DNA of 33,665 nt. Origin: Desulfobacter curvatus DSM 3379 (lineage in GTDB: Bacteria; Desulfobacterota; Desulfobacteria; Desulfobacterales; Desulfobacteraceae). The notes beneath the pieces were generated by a model. It was not told where the DNA came from and searched no databases. It was given only the letters and a program-made list of their open reading frames with translations. Shown piece by piece: positions 8,494 through 15,924 of the stretch (position 1 is its first letter; each line of letters starts with the position of its first letter). Position numbers and translations under genes: made by a program. Where the stretch lies: assembly GCF_000373985.1 (NCBI RefSeq), contig NZ_KB893092.1:1-33665 (forward strand). The letters run 5' to 3'.

Positions 8494-8531
8494 ACACATA
8501 TGTTTTGTTAGGTGTCTCAAAACATATGTGT
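8494..8531. repeat. Strong 14-bp inverted repeat
   Basis: Perfect arms ACACATATGTTTTG (8494-8507) and CAAAACATATGTGT (8518-8531) enclose a 10-nt loop. Each arm contains the palindrome ACATATGT, and a third ACATATGT is at 8537-8544. No T-run follows on either strand, so a plain terminator is unlikely. It could be an operator with repeated sites or a stable RNA hairpin. Confidence 0.7.
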
Positions 8532-8800
8532 ATAGATACATATGTTCTTCCGTATCACGTATTTAAAAATCGTTTCAATGATATAATTGTCGGCATCCTC
8601 CCACAAAATATGAAGCCTAAATCCTTTCTACACAGACTTTTTTATAAAATTTTCAATCTCACTCAATTTCAAAAAAATATTTTGGCACGGTACATGCTTA
8701 AATCCAATCCCAAAGAACAGTTTAAAGCATCTTTATAAATAGTTCACAGGTCAAAATAACAAAACAAAGCATCAATCAAAATTTAATAAAGGAGAAAAAC

Positions 8801-9448
8801 ATGGAACATCAAAACACAAACATGCCCCTTCTTGGCGATGAATTTCCGGAAATGAATGTGGACACCACCCATGGCCCCATGAGCCTGCCCAAAGACATGA
8901 AAGGCAAATGGTTTGTTCTCTTCAGCCATCCGGCGGACTTCACCCCGGTGTGCACCACGGAATTTGCAGGGTTTCAAAACCGTGTTGCCGAATTTGACAA
9001 GATGGGAGTACAGCTGATCGGCATGTCGGTGGACCAGGTTTTCAGCCATATAAAATGGATTGAATGGATCAAAGAAAAACTTGATATAGAAATTACTTTC
9101 CCGGTTGTTGCCGCCAACGACTCAGTCGCAAACAAACTGGGTATGCTGCATCCGGGTAAAGGCTCAAATACGGTTCGGGCGGTATTTGTGGTTGACCCTG
9201 AAAGCAAGGTACGCCTGATCCTGTATTATCCCCAGGAAATCGGGCGGAATATGGATGAAATTGTCCGGGCCACAAAGGCGTTAATCACATCAGACCAAAA
9301 TGGCGTGGCCATACCTGCCAACTGGCCGGAGAATGAACTGATAAAGGACAGGGTCATTATTCCGCCGCCAAAGTCACAAAAGGATGCGGCACAGCGGCTG
9401 AGCCAGTATGAGGGTTATGACTGGTGGTTCTGCCACAAAGCACTGTAA
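8801..9448 (+). CDS. Peroxiredoxin (Prx6/thermophile-type)
   Basis: Thiol peroxidase that reduces hydrogen peroxide and organic peroxides. The 215-aa protein has the peroxidatic cysteine Cys51 in HPADFTPVCTTEF and a C-terminal WWFCHK with Cys211. This arrangement is that of the long archaeal/bacterial Prx6-like group rather than of AhpC. AAAGGAG lies before the ATG. A hairpin terminator follows at 9475-9505. The next gene encodes a persulfide-handling enzyme, which suggests joint defence against oxidants and reactive sulfur. The electron donor is not encoded here. Confidence 0.92.
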   Translation: MEHQNTNMPLLGDEFPEMNVDTTHGPMSLPKDMKGKWFVLFSHPADFTPVCTTEFAGFQNRVAEFDKMGVQLIGMSVDQVFSHIKWIEWIKEKLDIEITFPVVAANDSVANKLGMLHPGKGSNTVRAVFVVDPESKVRLILYYPQEIGRNMDEIVRATKALITSDQNGVAIPANWPENELIKDRVIIPPPKSQKDAAQRLSQYEGYDWWFCHKAL

Positions 9449-9474
9449 GTCAACCCAATCAAATTTAACACCAG

Positions 9475-9505
9475 GCCCGGAAATTGATATCTTTTTCCGG
9501 GCTTT
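9475..9505 (+). terminator. Terminator after peroxiredoxin
   Basis: Perfect 8-bp stem GCCCGGAA (9475-9482) / TTCCGGGC (9495-9502) with a 12-nt loop and a short TTT after it. Termination may be partial, allowing some read-through into the CstB-like gene. Confidence 0.65.
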
Positions 9506-9588
9506 CCTGCAACATTTATTCATCATTTTCAACACATTTAAGATTATTCAGTTTCAAACGCCACTCACTTCAAAAGGAGGCCCGCACC

Positions 9589-10974
9589 ATGTATTTTAAC
9601 CAAATTTCAGTAAAAGGCCTTGGGTGCCAGTCCTATTGCATTGGCTGCCCTGCAGCCCAACAAATGATGGTCGTGGATCCCAAAAGGGACATTCAGGACT
9701 ATCTGGATATAGCTTACCAGGAAGGTATGCGCATCACCCATATAGTCAATACGCACCTTCATGCAGACCATATTTCAGGCGACCAGGAGTTAAGCGCAGC
9801 TACGGGTGCGGATATTTATATTAATGACAGTGTGGATATCAGTTATGCCCATAAAGGCATTGAACAGGGCGATGTTTTTATCCTAGGGGCTGCAAAGGTC
9901 GAAGTGCTTCACACGCCTGGCCATACACCCAATTCCATCTCCCTGGTCGTCACAGACACAGGCCGTTCCGAAAAACCGGAAATGATTCTAACCGGAGACT
10001 TGCTGTTTGTGGGGGATATCGGGCGGCCTGACCTTCCCGGCTCCGAGATCCTGGACGAGCAGGTTGAAAACCTTTACAACAGCCTATACAAAACCCTTGC
10101 AGCTTTTCCCGACTACCTTGAAGTCTACCCCGCCCATGGAGAGGGGTCTTTGTGCGGTAGAGGCATGAGCGCAAAAAAAAGTTCCACCCTGGGCTATGAA
10201 CGCAGTGCCAACCCCATGCTGCAGTTTGATTCCTTTGAGGCGTTTAAGAAAGACATCATGTCTGCCTTCCCGGCCCGGCCCAAAAGTTTTTCATATATCA
10301 TTGCCACGAACAGCAAAGGCGCAGACCTGCTGGATGCATGCACCCTGGACAAACGGCTGACACCCGACCAGTTCCAGGAACTCATGGAAGAGGAAACCAC
10401 CTTGGTCATGGACACCCGGGACAGTGCAGCATATGGCGGATTCCACATCCCCGGCAGCATAAATATAGGATTTGAAAAACAATTGGCCAACTGGGTGGGC
10501 ATGGTGATTGATCCAGGCACGGAACTGTTGTTGGTGGTGGAAAACCGGGACGCCTACGACCGGATGCTCACTGAACTTCACCGTATTGGCTATGATGCAG
10601 TCCTGGGATATCTTTCAGGGGGTATAAATGGATGGCTCATGAGTGGCAGGCCAGTGGATCAGCTTGCCCAAATCTCCCCGCTTCAGCTTCACAAAAGAAA
10701 TGGTCCGGACGGCCCCTTGATTCTGGATGTCCGTACCCCGGCAGAGTGGAACAGCGGCCGTATTGAACATGCGGTTCACTTTCCTTTGACCGATATTTTA
10801 GATCATAAAACGCCCAAAGCAGACAAAGATCAGGAGATTATTCTGCAATGCGGCAGCGGGTACCGGTCCAATATTGCGGCCGGTTTCCTTAAGGATCAGG
10901 GGTTTACCAATATTAAATCGCTGGCCGGCGGCGTATTTGCCTGGCACAACGCAAATCTACCCCTGGTGCAATAA
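9589..10974 (+). CDS. CstB-like persulfide dioxygenase-rhodanese
   Basis: Likely oxidises glutathione- or other low-molecular-weight persulfides and transfers sulfur. The 461-aa protein has three parts. The first is an N-terminal metallo-beta-lactamase domain with THLHADH (His56, His58, Asp60, His61) and a Fe-binding ETHE1-like layout. The second is a middle rhodanese-like domain lacking the active cysteine (VVENRDAYDRM). The third is a C-terminal active rhodanese with Cys421 in CGSGYRS. This matches the architecture of staphylococcal CstB. The start is the ATG at 9589, 8 nt after AGGAGG; an earlier in-frame ATG at 9484 lies inside the terminator. An unusual CQSYCIGC cluster is at residues 13-20. 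Confidence 0.88.
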   Translation: MYFNQISVKGLGCQSYCIGCPAAQQMMVVDPKRDIQDYLDIAYQEGMRITHIVNTHLHADHISGDQELSAATGADIYINDSVDISYAHKGIEQGDVFILGAAKVEVLHTPGHTPNSISLVVTDTGRSEKPEMILTGDLLFVGDIGRPDLPGSEILDEQVENLYNSLYKTLAAFPDYLEVYPAHGEGSLCGRGMSAKKSSTLGYERSANPMLQFDSFEAFKKDIMSAFPARPKSFSYIIATNSKGADLLDACTLDKRLTPDQFQELMEEETTLVMDTRDSAAYGGFHIPGSINIGFEKQLANWVGMVIDPGTELLLVVENRDAYDRMLTELHRIGYDAVLGYLSGGINGWLMSGRPVDQLAQISPLQLHKRNGPDGPLILDVRTPAEWNSGRIEHAVHFPLTDILDHKTPKADKDQEIILQCGSGYRSNIAAGFLKDQGFTNIKSLAGGVFAWHNANLPLVQ

Positions 10975-11007
10975 TTCGAATAGCCCAATAAGTTAAACTG
11001 ATCTCAG

Positions 11008-11060
11008 GCTCATGATCAAAATTTAACTGTCCCGGATAGGCACAAATTTTGATCATGAGC
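11008..11060. terminator. 17-bp inverted repeat between convergent genes
   Basis: Perfect arms GCTCATGATCAAAATTT (11008-11024) and its complement (11044-11060) with a 19-nt loop. It sits between the convergent cstB-like and cheX genes and covers the cheX stop codon. It probably ends transcription from both sides, although no clear T-run follows, so it could instead be a mobile repeat. Confidence 0.55.
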
Positions 11061-11532
11061 TTTGATCCGAATAACAGACCTCAAGCAACACCTTTCCCTT
11101 GGTTGTACGAAAGGGGATAACGACAATATGACTGCCGGATTCGGTATGTAAAATTTCTTCATTGCGACCGGTCACAACTTTTACGAATTTAACTTTTACT
11201 TTTTTCCCCAGTTCCCCAATTTTTGTTGTCACATGCCCGGCAACCATGTTGCTGATCTCCCCGACAGCATCTGTAATTTCTTCATTAATTTCGGTCATTT
11301 CCTCGCCAAACATAGCGGACACAATGCCCAATATACTTTTCTCGGTAAAAGAAATCGTAACCGTTGCCTCCAGATCTCCCTCAACTGTCAGAAGCCCTGA
11401 AATGTCACCATGATGTTCGGTGTTTCCCTTTAAAAAAGGCGGTTCCGGTTTTACTTTTACTAGGGCAGTGGTATCAAGAATGTGTAAAGTTCCTTCAATA
11501 AAGGGATTGACAAGCGCTACATCCATTTTCAC
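11053..11532 (-). CDS. cheX: CheX-family CheY-P phosphatase
   Basis: Likely dephosphorylates a CheY-type response regulator. The 159-aa protein has the CheC/CheX/FliY signature at about residues 86-104, AVGEISNMVAGH, with the Glu and Asn (ExxN) that act in catalysis. There is a single such motif, as in CheX. It is a lone gene with no chemotaxis neighbours, so it may work with an unlinked response regulator. CACCTCC on the plus strand gives a strong GGAGGTG site before the ATG. Confidence 0.85.
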   Translation of the reverse strand: MKMDVALVNPFIEGTLHILDTTALVKVKPEPPFLKGNTEHHGDISGLLTVEGDLEATVTISFTEKSILGIVSAMFGEEMTEINEEITDAVGEISNMVAGHVTTKIGELGKKVKVKFVKVVTGRNEEILHTESGSHIVVIPFRTTKGKVLLEVCYSDQSS

Positions 11533-11604
11533 CTCCTGTTTTCAAACATTCTATGCTGTCCGAAGAAAACTGGCAACGAATTTTTAATAAAACGCAATAA
11601 AGAC

Positions 11605-11633
11605 TTGACACGCCCGGCTCAACGACGTAACGT
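11605..11633 (+). promoter_or_regulatory. Candidate sigma-70 promoter for HU
   Basis: TTGACA at 11605-11610, 17 nt, then TAACGT at 11628-11633. The -35 is perfect but the -10 is weak. A TATAAA at about 11667 is an alternative -10 for a second promoter. Confidence 0.4.
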
Positions 11634-11728
11634 ACCCAAAAAAAGCTGAATGAAAATATTTTCACTATAAATATACTTTTAACTTAAAATATTTCCTAAC
11701 AAACCCCAAAAAAAAGGAGTGAAAAACG

Positions 11729-11998
11729 ATGAACAAAGGCGATTTGATTAACAAGGTATCAGAAGTTCTCAGCAGTAAAAAAGATGCTCAGGCAGCCGTT
11801 GACTGCATGATTGAGACAATCACTGAGGCGTTGGCCGCCAATGACTCTGTTACCTTGGTGGGTTTTGGCACATTCAAAACCGCTGAAAGAAAAGAGAGGA
11901 AAGGCAGAAATCCACAGACAGGAAAAGAAATCAATATTCCGGCTAGGAATGTACCCAAATTCGTACCCGGAAAAGCACTTAAAGACGCGGTAAAATAA
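11729..11998 (+). CDS. hup: DNA-binding protein HU
   Basis: Small nucleoid protein that bends and compacts DNA. The 89-aa protein starts MNKGDLINKVSE. It has the DNA-binding arm segment ERKGRNPQTGKEINIPARNVPKF, with the intercalating proline, and ends in KALKDAVK, all typical of HU beta-type homodimers. AAAGGAG lies before the ATG. It appears monocistronic, with a long inverted repeat just downstream (12008-12098). Confidence 0.95.
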   Translation: MNKGDLINKVSEVLSSKKDAQAAVDCMIETITEALAANDSVTLVGFGTFKTAERKERKGRNPQTGKEINIPARNVPKFVPGKALKDAVK

Positions 11999-12007
11999 TT
12001 CCAAACA

Positions 12008-12098
12008 CTTCAGAAGTCATGAGGATTTTAGCTTCAAGACATTCAAGGTTGCGCTCAAGATAACCTAGAGGATGGAATTCTTATGACTTCTCCGAAGG
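12008..12098. repeat. Long imperfect inverted repeat after HU
   Basis: Arms AGAAGTCATGAGGATT (from 12012) and AATTCTTATGACTTCT (to 12091) match at 14 of 16 positions, and CTTC / GAAG extends the stem outside. The 50-nt interior has GGTT / AACC that could form an inner stem. There is no T-run. It may be a small mobile palindrome or a structured 3' end for HU mRNA. Confidence 0.6.
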
Positions 12099-12259
12099 GT
12101 AGATATTTTAAGTAAAGTGCCGCAGAATAAAAATCTAAGTTTATGTGATGTCTCGTTAATGATACGATACATGAATTTCTGTTTAATTCCGATACATTTA
12201 ATTAATTTTAAATTTTTTGTGCATCGCTGTGGTCAGCATTGCCTGATCGGATTATAGGC

Positions 12260-13012
12260 ATGGGATTTGACGTCAAAAAGATATTTTTCCCTTCGGTGGG
12301 TGTAAATCTGGTATTTAACATAAATACCGATTTCCCCGTTTCAAAATCTTCCATTATTTATGATGCTGATTTTAAAAAAAAGGCTATCACCATTGCCCAG
12401 CCGATTATTCCTATAACCCCAAACACACCGTTTGAACAGCTTCACCTTACAACGCTTGTCTATATAGATCAACGCCGTATACGGGTTGGGATACCTTGCA
12501 GCCCGATCCGGTTTATAAACGACTATCCCATGGCCGGCGGCACTACGGTAAAAGCGATTGTGGTTCAATACCGGTTACCGGCTATCGAAACCAATATACG
12601 TTCCGCCTTCAGGCTTTCAATGACCAGTAAATATGTGGTAAAGGCCAAAATAGCTCATAACGGCCAGGAATACCGGACACCGGGTGATTTCAAAATAAAA
12701 GACATCTCTTTTTCAGGCCTCGGCCTTGTCATACTTGAAAAAAAGGGGAAGCGTCCATCTCCCTTGTCTGTGCTGAAAGCAGGTACAAAAATGACCATGG
12801 GAATTGCTTTAGTAGACCGTGATCACCCCGGGTCCATAGGCAGCTTTCCCGTTCAAATCCAGGTTGCGCGAATTAATCTGAATTATTCTGAAACCCATAC
12901 ATTAATCGGTCTGAAGATCACCAATATCACCAGGGAAGATGAAGAGATGCTCAACCAGTTCATCCACACTGCCCAGATAGAGGAATTAAAACGCTTCAGC
13001 AAAAAAGGCTGA
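12260..13012 (+). CDS. PilZ-domain protein (c-di-GMP receptor)
   Basis: Likely binds cyclic di-GMP. The C-terminal PilZ domain (second half of the protein) has the RxxxR motif as RSAFR and the D/NxSxxG motif as DISFSG, both intact. The N-terminal half resembles the YcgR-type beta domain. The ATG at 12260 gives 250 aa and has GGAT 7 nt before it; a TTG at 12239 would add seven residues. The gene end overlaps the convergent exonuclease I gene by 17 nt. The output it controls is unknown. Confidence 0.85.
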   Translation: MGFDVKKIFFPSVGVNLVFNINTDFPVSKSSIIYDADFKKKAITIAQPIIPITPNTPFEQLHLTTLVYIDQRRIRVGIPCSPIRFINDYPMAGGTTVKAIVVQYRLPAIETNIRSAFRLSMTSKYVVKAKIAHNGQEYRTPGDFKIKDISFSGLGLVILEKKGKRPSPLSVLKAGTKMTMGIALVDRDHPGSIGSFPVQIQVARINLNYSETHTLIGLKITNITREDEEMLNQFIHTAQIEELKRFSKKG

Positions 13013-14429
13013 CTTGACGCTGAATATGAGCTCTAAGCCACTTTAAAAGACCTTTCTGGCTGGAATCAAAGGACTGAATTGTCTCCGCTTCAATCTTTTC
13101 AAGCTCTTCAAGCGCCTTGGCACAGGTCAGTTTGACATCCTCTTTATATCCTTTGATAGATTCCTTTGGATTACTTCCACAAAGACATTTTAAATGCGCG
13201 CAGAACTCAGGAGCAGGTTTTTCATTAAAATTTCGCACAAGGATTCTTTGGGCCAGCATCCGGATCCTGTCACTTTGGAAGCGCTGGGCAATCTGACATC
13301 TCTTTTTTTCTTCTGTTTTATGAAAAATCGCGATCTCTTTTTTATCTTTAAATGAGAAGAACCCACCCTGATACAAATCTGCATCAGCATCGATATCAGG
13401 CACCTGAGGGTATTTGAAATTTCGATGAAAGCTTACCGTTTTATCAAAAACGGACACGTTCTGCTTGATCAAATCAAGATTTTGTATGCACACTGTTCGC
13501 GATACAGGTGGCAGCTTTTCCCAAAAACGATCCAGCACAGGCAAAATGAATAACTGATCACCCGGTTTTTTTCGTATTGTAATAAGATCATATACCCCAA
13601 GGGCATCATCTATCCGGTCAAACAGCCCCTCCTTATCCAAACGGATCCACAGGCTTTGATTTTTATAAGGAACAGACCCACCCACGCAAACCACTGGGGC
13701 CATATAGTTGCAGTCCGCACCAAATGAGACGGATACCATGAGGGCTAAATCCATTCCGTACGTTTTAGATAATTTTGAGGTTTGAAGACTGCTCATGCGT
13801 TTAAGATCAGCATTTTTGTCAAAGAACCCCTGGACATATGCCCATATTTCTTCGTATCTTGAAACCGCTTTTGCAAGACCGACAACAGATTCAACATCAC
13901 TCATGGCTTCATGGGCCCTTCCCGACGTTTCAAACTTGTTTTGCCGGGTTAAATGTTCAAGCTTCATGGTTGATTGCCCATTTTCAAGCACAGGCCAGGA
14001 AAGGGCCTGTGTACAGAAGAGATAATATATCAATGTGACCGGCAACATATCCATCCGGCCACACCCGTTGGCAAACTGATGCGAATAGGGTTCCAGTAAA
14101 TTACGATAAAAAAGAAACCGCAAGAATTCGTCATCAAATCCAAGGGAATTATACCCTATGCTTACGGTCTGGGGCATATTCAAAAGCGTATGAATTTTTA
14201 AGGCTGCATGGTATTCAGTGATACCGGTCTCAAGTATTTGAGCGTCAAGTCTGTGCGTAAGAAAAGCCCCTGGAGAGGGCACAATATCATCCCTGAGGCG
14301 GACAACAATATCCTCTCTGCCTATCTCATTTAAAGACAGATCCGTTCGAATACAAGCAAAGGTCAGCACCTGGTCAAAGGCCGGACTCAGCCCGGAAGTC
14401 TCGATGTCATAGAATAAAAAAGTCTGCAT
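12996..14429 (-). CDS. sbcB: Exodeoxyribonuclease I
   Basis: Degrades single-stranded DNA from the 3' end in repair and recombination. The 477-aa protein has a DEDDh catalytic set: Asp8 and Glu10 in FYDIET, Asp in GFDDEF, His and Asp in RAHEAMSDVE. Downstream are the SH3-like and helical domains of the ExoI family, with the conserved GRAHEAMSDV and LLKWLRAH segments. Length fits E. coli SbcB (475 aa). It stands alone between PilZ and the rpsI terminator. Confidence 0.93.
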   Translation of the reverse strand: MQTFLFYDIETSGLSPAFDQVLTFACIRTDLSLNEIGREDIVVRLRDDIVPSPGAFLTHRLDAQILETGITEYHAALKIHTLLNMPQTVSIGYNSLGFDDEFLRFLFYRNLLEPYSHQFANGCGRMDMLPVTLIYYLFCTQALSWPVLENGQSTMKLEHLTRQNKFETSGRAHEAMSDVESVVGLAKAVSRYEEIWAYVQGFFDKNADLKRMSSLQTSKLSKTYGMDLALMVSVSFGADCNYMAPVVCVGGSVPYKNQSLWIRLDKEGLFDRIDDALGVYDLITIRKKPGDQLFILPVLDRFWEKLPPVSRTVCIQNLDLIKQNVSVFDKTVSFHRNFKYPQVPDIDADADLYQGGFFSFKDKKEIAIFHKTEEKKRCQIAQRFQSDRIRMLAQRILVRNFNEKPAPEFCAHLKCLCGSNPKESIKGYKEDVKLTCAKALEELEKIEAETIQSFDSSQKGLLKWLRAHIQRQVSLFC

Positions 14430-14461
14430 TGATTAGAAAAGAAACGAATCCATTAGGTTAA

Positions 14462-14500
14462 AACTCAAAAAGGGAAGCAAATATAAATTTGCTTCCCTTT
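14462..14500 (-). terminator. Terminator of the rplM-rpsI operon
   Basis: Perfect 14-bp stem AAAGGGAAGCAAAT (14469-14482) / ATTTGCTTCCCTTT (14487-14500), loop ATAA. On the minus strand the stem is followed by TTGAGTTTT, a T-rich tail. It lies 34 nt past the rpsI stop. Confidence 0.85.
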
Positions 14501-14534
14501 GATGGTTTTGAATACGTGAAATACGCGGGTGTAT

Positions 14535-14930
14535 TTATCTCTTTGAGAACTGGAAGCTGGCTCTTGCTCCCTTTTTCCCGTATTTTTTACGTTCTTTCTG
14601 CCTGGCGTCTCTGGTAAGAAAGCCGGCAGATTTCAGAACACCACGCAGATCTGGGTCGGATAAAACAAGCGCCTTGGAAACGCCTTGACGAATGGCACCT
14701 GCCTGACCGGTATATCCACCGCCCATTACAGTGATTTTAATATCAAAGGCATCGCTTTTATCAGTAAGAACAAGAGGAGAAGTCAACACGTTCCTATTCA
14801 CCGGGATGTCAAAATACTCATCCAGTTCTCTATCGTTTACAACAATTTTTCCTGTACCAGGCATAAGCCATACTTTGGCCACAGAATTCTTCCGCTTACC
14901 TGTTGCGTAAAATTGGTTTGCACTTTCCAT
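14535..14930 (-). CDS. rpsI: 30S ribosomal protein S9
   Basis: Ribosomal protein uS9, whose C-terminal tail reaches the P-site tRNA. The 131-aa protein has FYATGKRKNSVAKVWL at the start, GGGYTGQAGAIRQGVSKAL in the middle and ends RASFQFSKR, the universal C-terminus. It follows rplM by 23 nt in the usual two-gene operon. Confidence 0.97.
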   Translation of the reverse strand: MESANQFYATGKRKNSVAKVWLMPGTGKIVVNDRELDEYFDIPVNRNVLTSPLVLTDKSDAFDIKITVMGGGYTGQAGAIRQGVSKALVLSDPDLRGVLKSAGFLTRDARQKERKKYGKKGARASFQFSKR

Positions 14931-14953
14931 TTATCGTATCAAGTCCTTATGTA

Positions 14954-15388
14954 TTAGAATTCGACGGCCTGAGGCTTCTGTGCAGCGTGGGGGTGCTGGT
15001 CGCCTGCATAAACAAATAACTTTTTCCCAAGCTTACGGCCCAACCTGTTTTTCGGAAGCATTCCACGAACGGCCTTTCTTAAAACATCTTCGGGTTTTTT
15101 CCCGAGCATTTCTTGGGCCGTCTGGGCTTTGATTCCTCCGATATAACCGGAATGGCGGTAGTAGGTTTTCTGTCCCATTTTATTTCCGGTCAAACGGACC
15201 TTGTCCGCATTGACAACAATCACCCAGTCACCAGTGTCCACATGAGGGGTGTACAGTGGGTTGTGTTTACCCCGGATTCTATACGCTATCTGGGAAGCAA
15301 GCCGCCCAAGCACCTGGTCTTTTGCATCAATGACGCACCAGTTCTCTTTGTTGTCAGATCTTTTCGCACTGTATGTATATTTTTCCAA
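14954..15388 (-). CDS. rplM: 50S ribosomal protein L13
   Basis: Ribosomal protein uL13. The core YTYSAKRSDNKENWCVIDA, VLGRLAS and DTGDWVIVVNADKVRLTG, and the C-terminal GMLPKNRLGR and YAGDQHPHAAQKP, are all conserved. I chose the TTG at 15386-15388, with GGAG just before it, because it gives 144 aa and the usual N-terminus. An ATG at 15418 would add ten residues not seen in the family. rpsI follows. Confidence 0.92.
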   Translation of the reverse strand: MEKYTYSAKRSDNKENWCVIDAKDQVLGRLASQIAYRIRGKHNPLYTPHVDTGDWVIVVNADKVRLTGNKMGQKTYYRHSGYIGGIKAQTAQEMLGKKPEDVLRKAVRGMLPKNRLGRKLGKKLFVYAGDQHPHAAQKPQAVEF

Positions 15389-15425
15389 TGTTCTCCATGC
15401 TCCTCTAAATAAACGCAATCAGGCA

Positions 15426-15454
15426 TAACTACATAATTTGAATTTTAAAGTCAA
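15426..15454 (-). promoter_or_regulatory. Candidate promoter for rplM-rpsI
   Basis: On the minus strand TTGACT (15449-15454), a 17-nt spacer and TAGTTA (15426-15431) lie between the bactofilin stop and rplM. The -35 is good and the -10 poor. Confidence 0.35.
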
Positions 15455-15460
15455 GCATTT

Positions 15461-15880
15461 TTATAATTCTATCTGTTTTTCCTCTTTCTGCTTTCCCCCC
15501 CCACCCTTTGGAAAAAACGATTTCTCTTTCTTGGCAGGTTCCATTTTGCTGGATGTCTTACAGGAGATATCCGCATTGAGCACCCCACCGTTCTCCACAA
15601 TGAGGTCCTGGCATACAACTTTTCCCGCGCAGAAACCGGTGGACAGAATGATCAACTCCTTAGAGGCAATCAACTCTCCTTTAAAGCTGCCGCCAATGGT
15701 CAGACTAGATACCTTTGTCAAAGTTGAGTTCACCTCACCATCCTGGGCAATAATTACAATATCTCCGTTAATTGTACCCTTTACCTCCCCTTTGATGATC
15801 AGTTTCCCACAACTTTCTATGGAGCCGTCAATCTTGAGTTCCTTATCAATGATGCTTAGATTTTTTGTATTTTTTCTCAC
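15461..15880 (-). CDS. Bactofilin (polymer-forming cytoskeletal)
   Basis: Bactofilins polymerise without nucleotide into filaments that organise cell-wall enzymes. The central beta-helix has repeats such as IDGSIESCGKLIIKGEVKGTI and GGSFKGELIASKELIIL, with short disordered ends. The lysine-rich C-terminal tail contains a glycine run. The GTG at 15878-15880 is preferred because AAGGAG lies 9 nt before it, giving 139 aa; an ATG at 15928 is also in frame but overlaps the upstream gene. It follows a membrane protein and an L,D-transpeptidase gene, which suggests a role in cell shape. Confidence 0.9.
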   Translation of the reverse strand: MRKNTKNLSIIDKELKIDGSIESCGKLIIKGEVKGTINGDIVIIAQDGEVNSTLTKVSSLTIGGSFKGELIASKELIILSTGFCAGKVVCQDLIVENGGVLNADISCKTSSKMEPAKKEKSFFPKGGGGKQKEEKQIEL

Positions 15881-15924
15881 AACGGCTGTCTCCTTACAAA
15901 TCGCGTAAAATTTGAAAATCCGTA

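Larger units (their letters stand above)
8270..8800. other. Long non-coding stretch upstream of peroxiredoxin
   Basis: These 531 nt hold no gene I trust. Two short open frames (8301-8495 minus, 8505-8738 plus) lack ribosome binding sites, and the plus one starts inside a hairpin. Notable structure is the 14-bp perfect inverted repeat at 8494-8531 and a small hairpin followed by a U-run on the minus strand at 8380-8399. The second could end an unannotated small RNA. The promoter of the peroxiredoxin gene should lie in the right half. Confidence 0.5.

Noticed and set aside
8301..8495. 64-codon minus-strand open frame rich in Leu/Phe/Arg
   Set aside because: No ribosome binding site; it spans the possible orphan terminator. 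It is probably non-coding or repeat DNA.
8505..8738. 77-codon plus-strand open frame before the peroxiredoxin
   Set aside because: Its start lies in the 8494-8531 inverted repeat loop, no ribosome binding site is present, and I recognise no family.
9484..9588. N-terminal extension of the CstB-like protein
   Set aside because: The upstream ATG is inside the peroxiredoxin terminator and the extra residues are unlike the family. The ATG at 9589 has AGGAGG.
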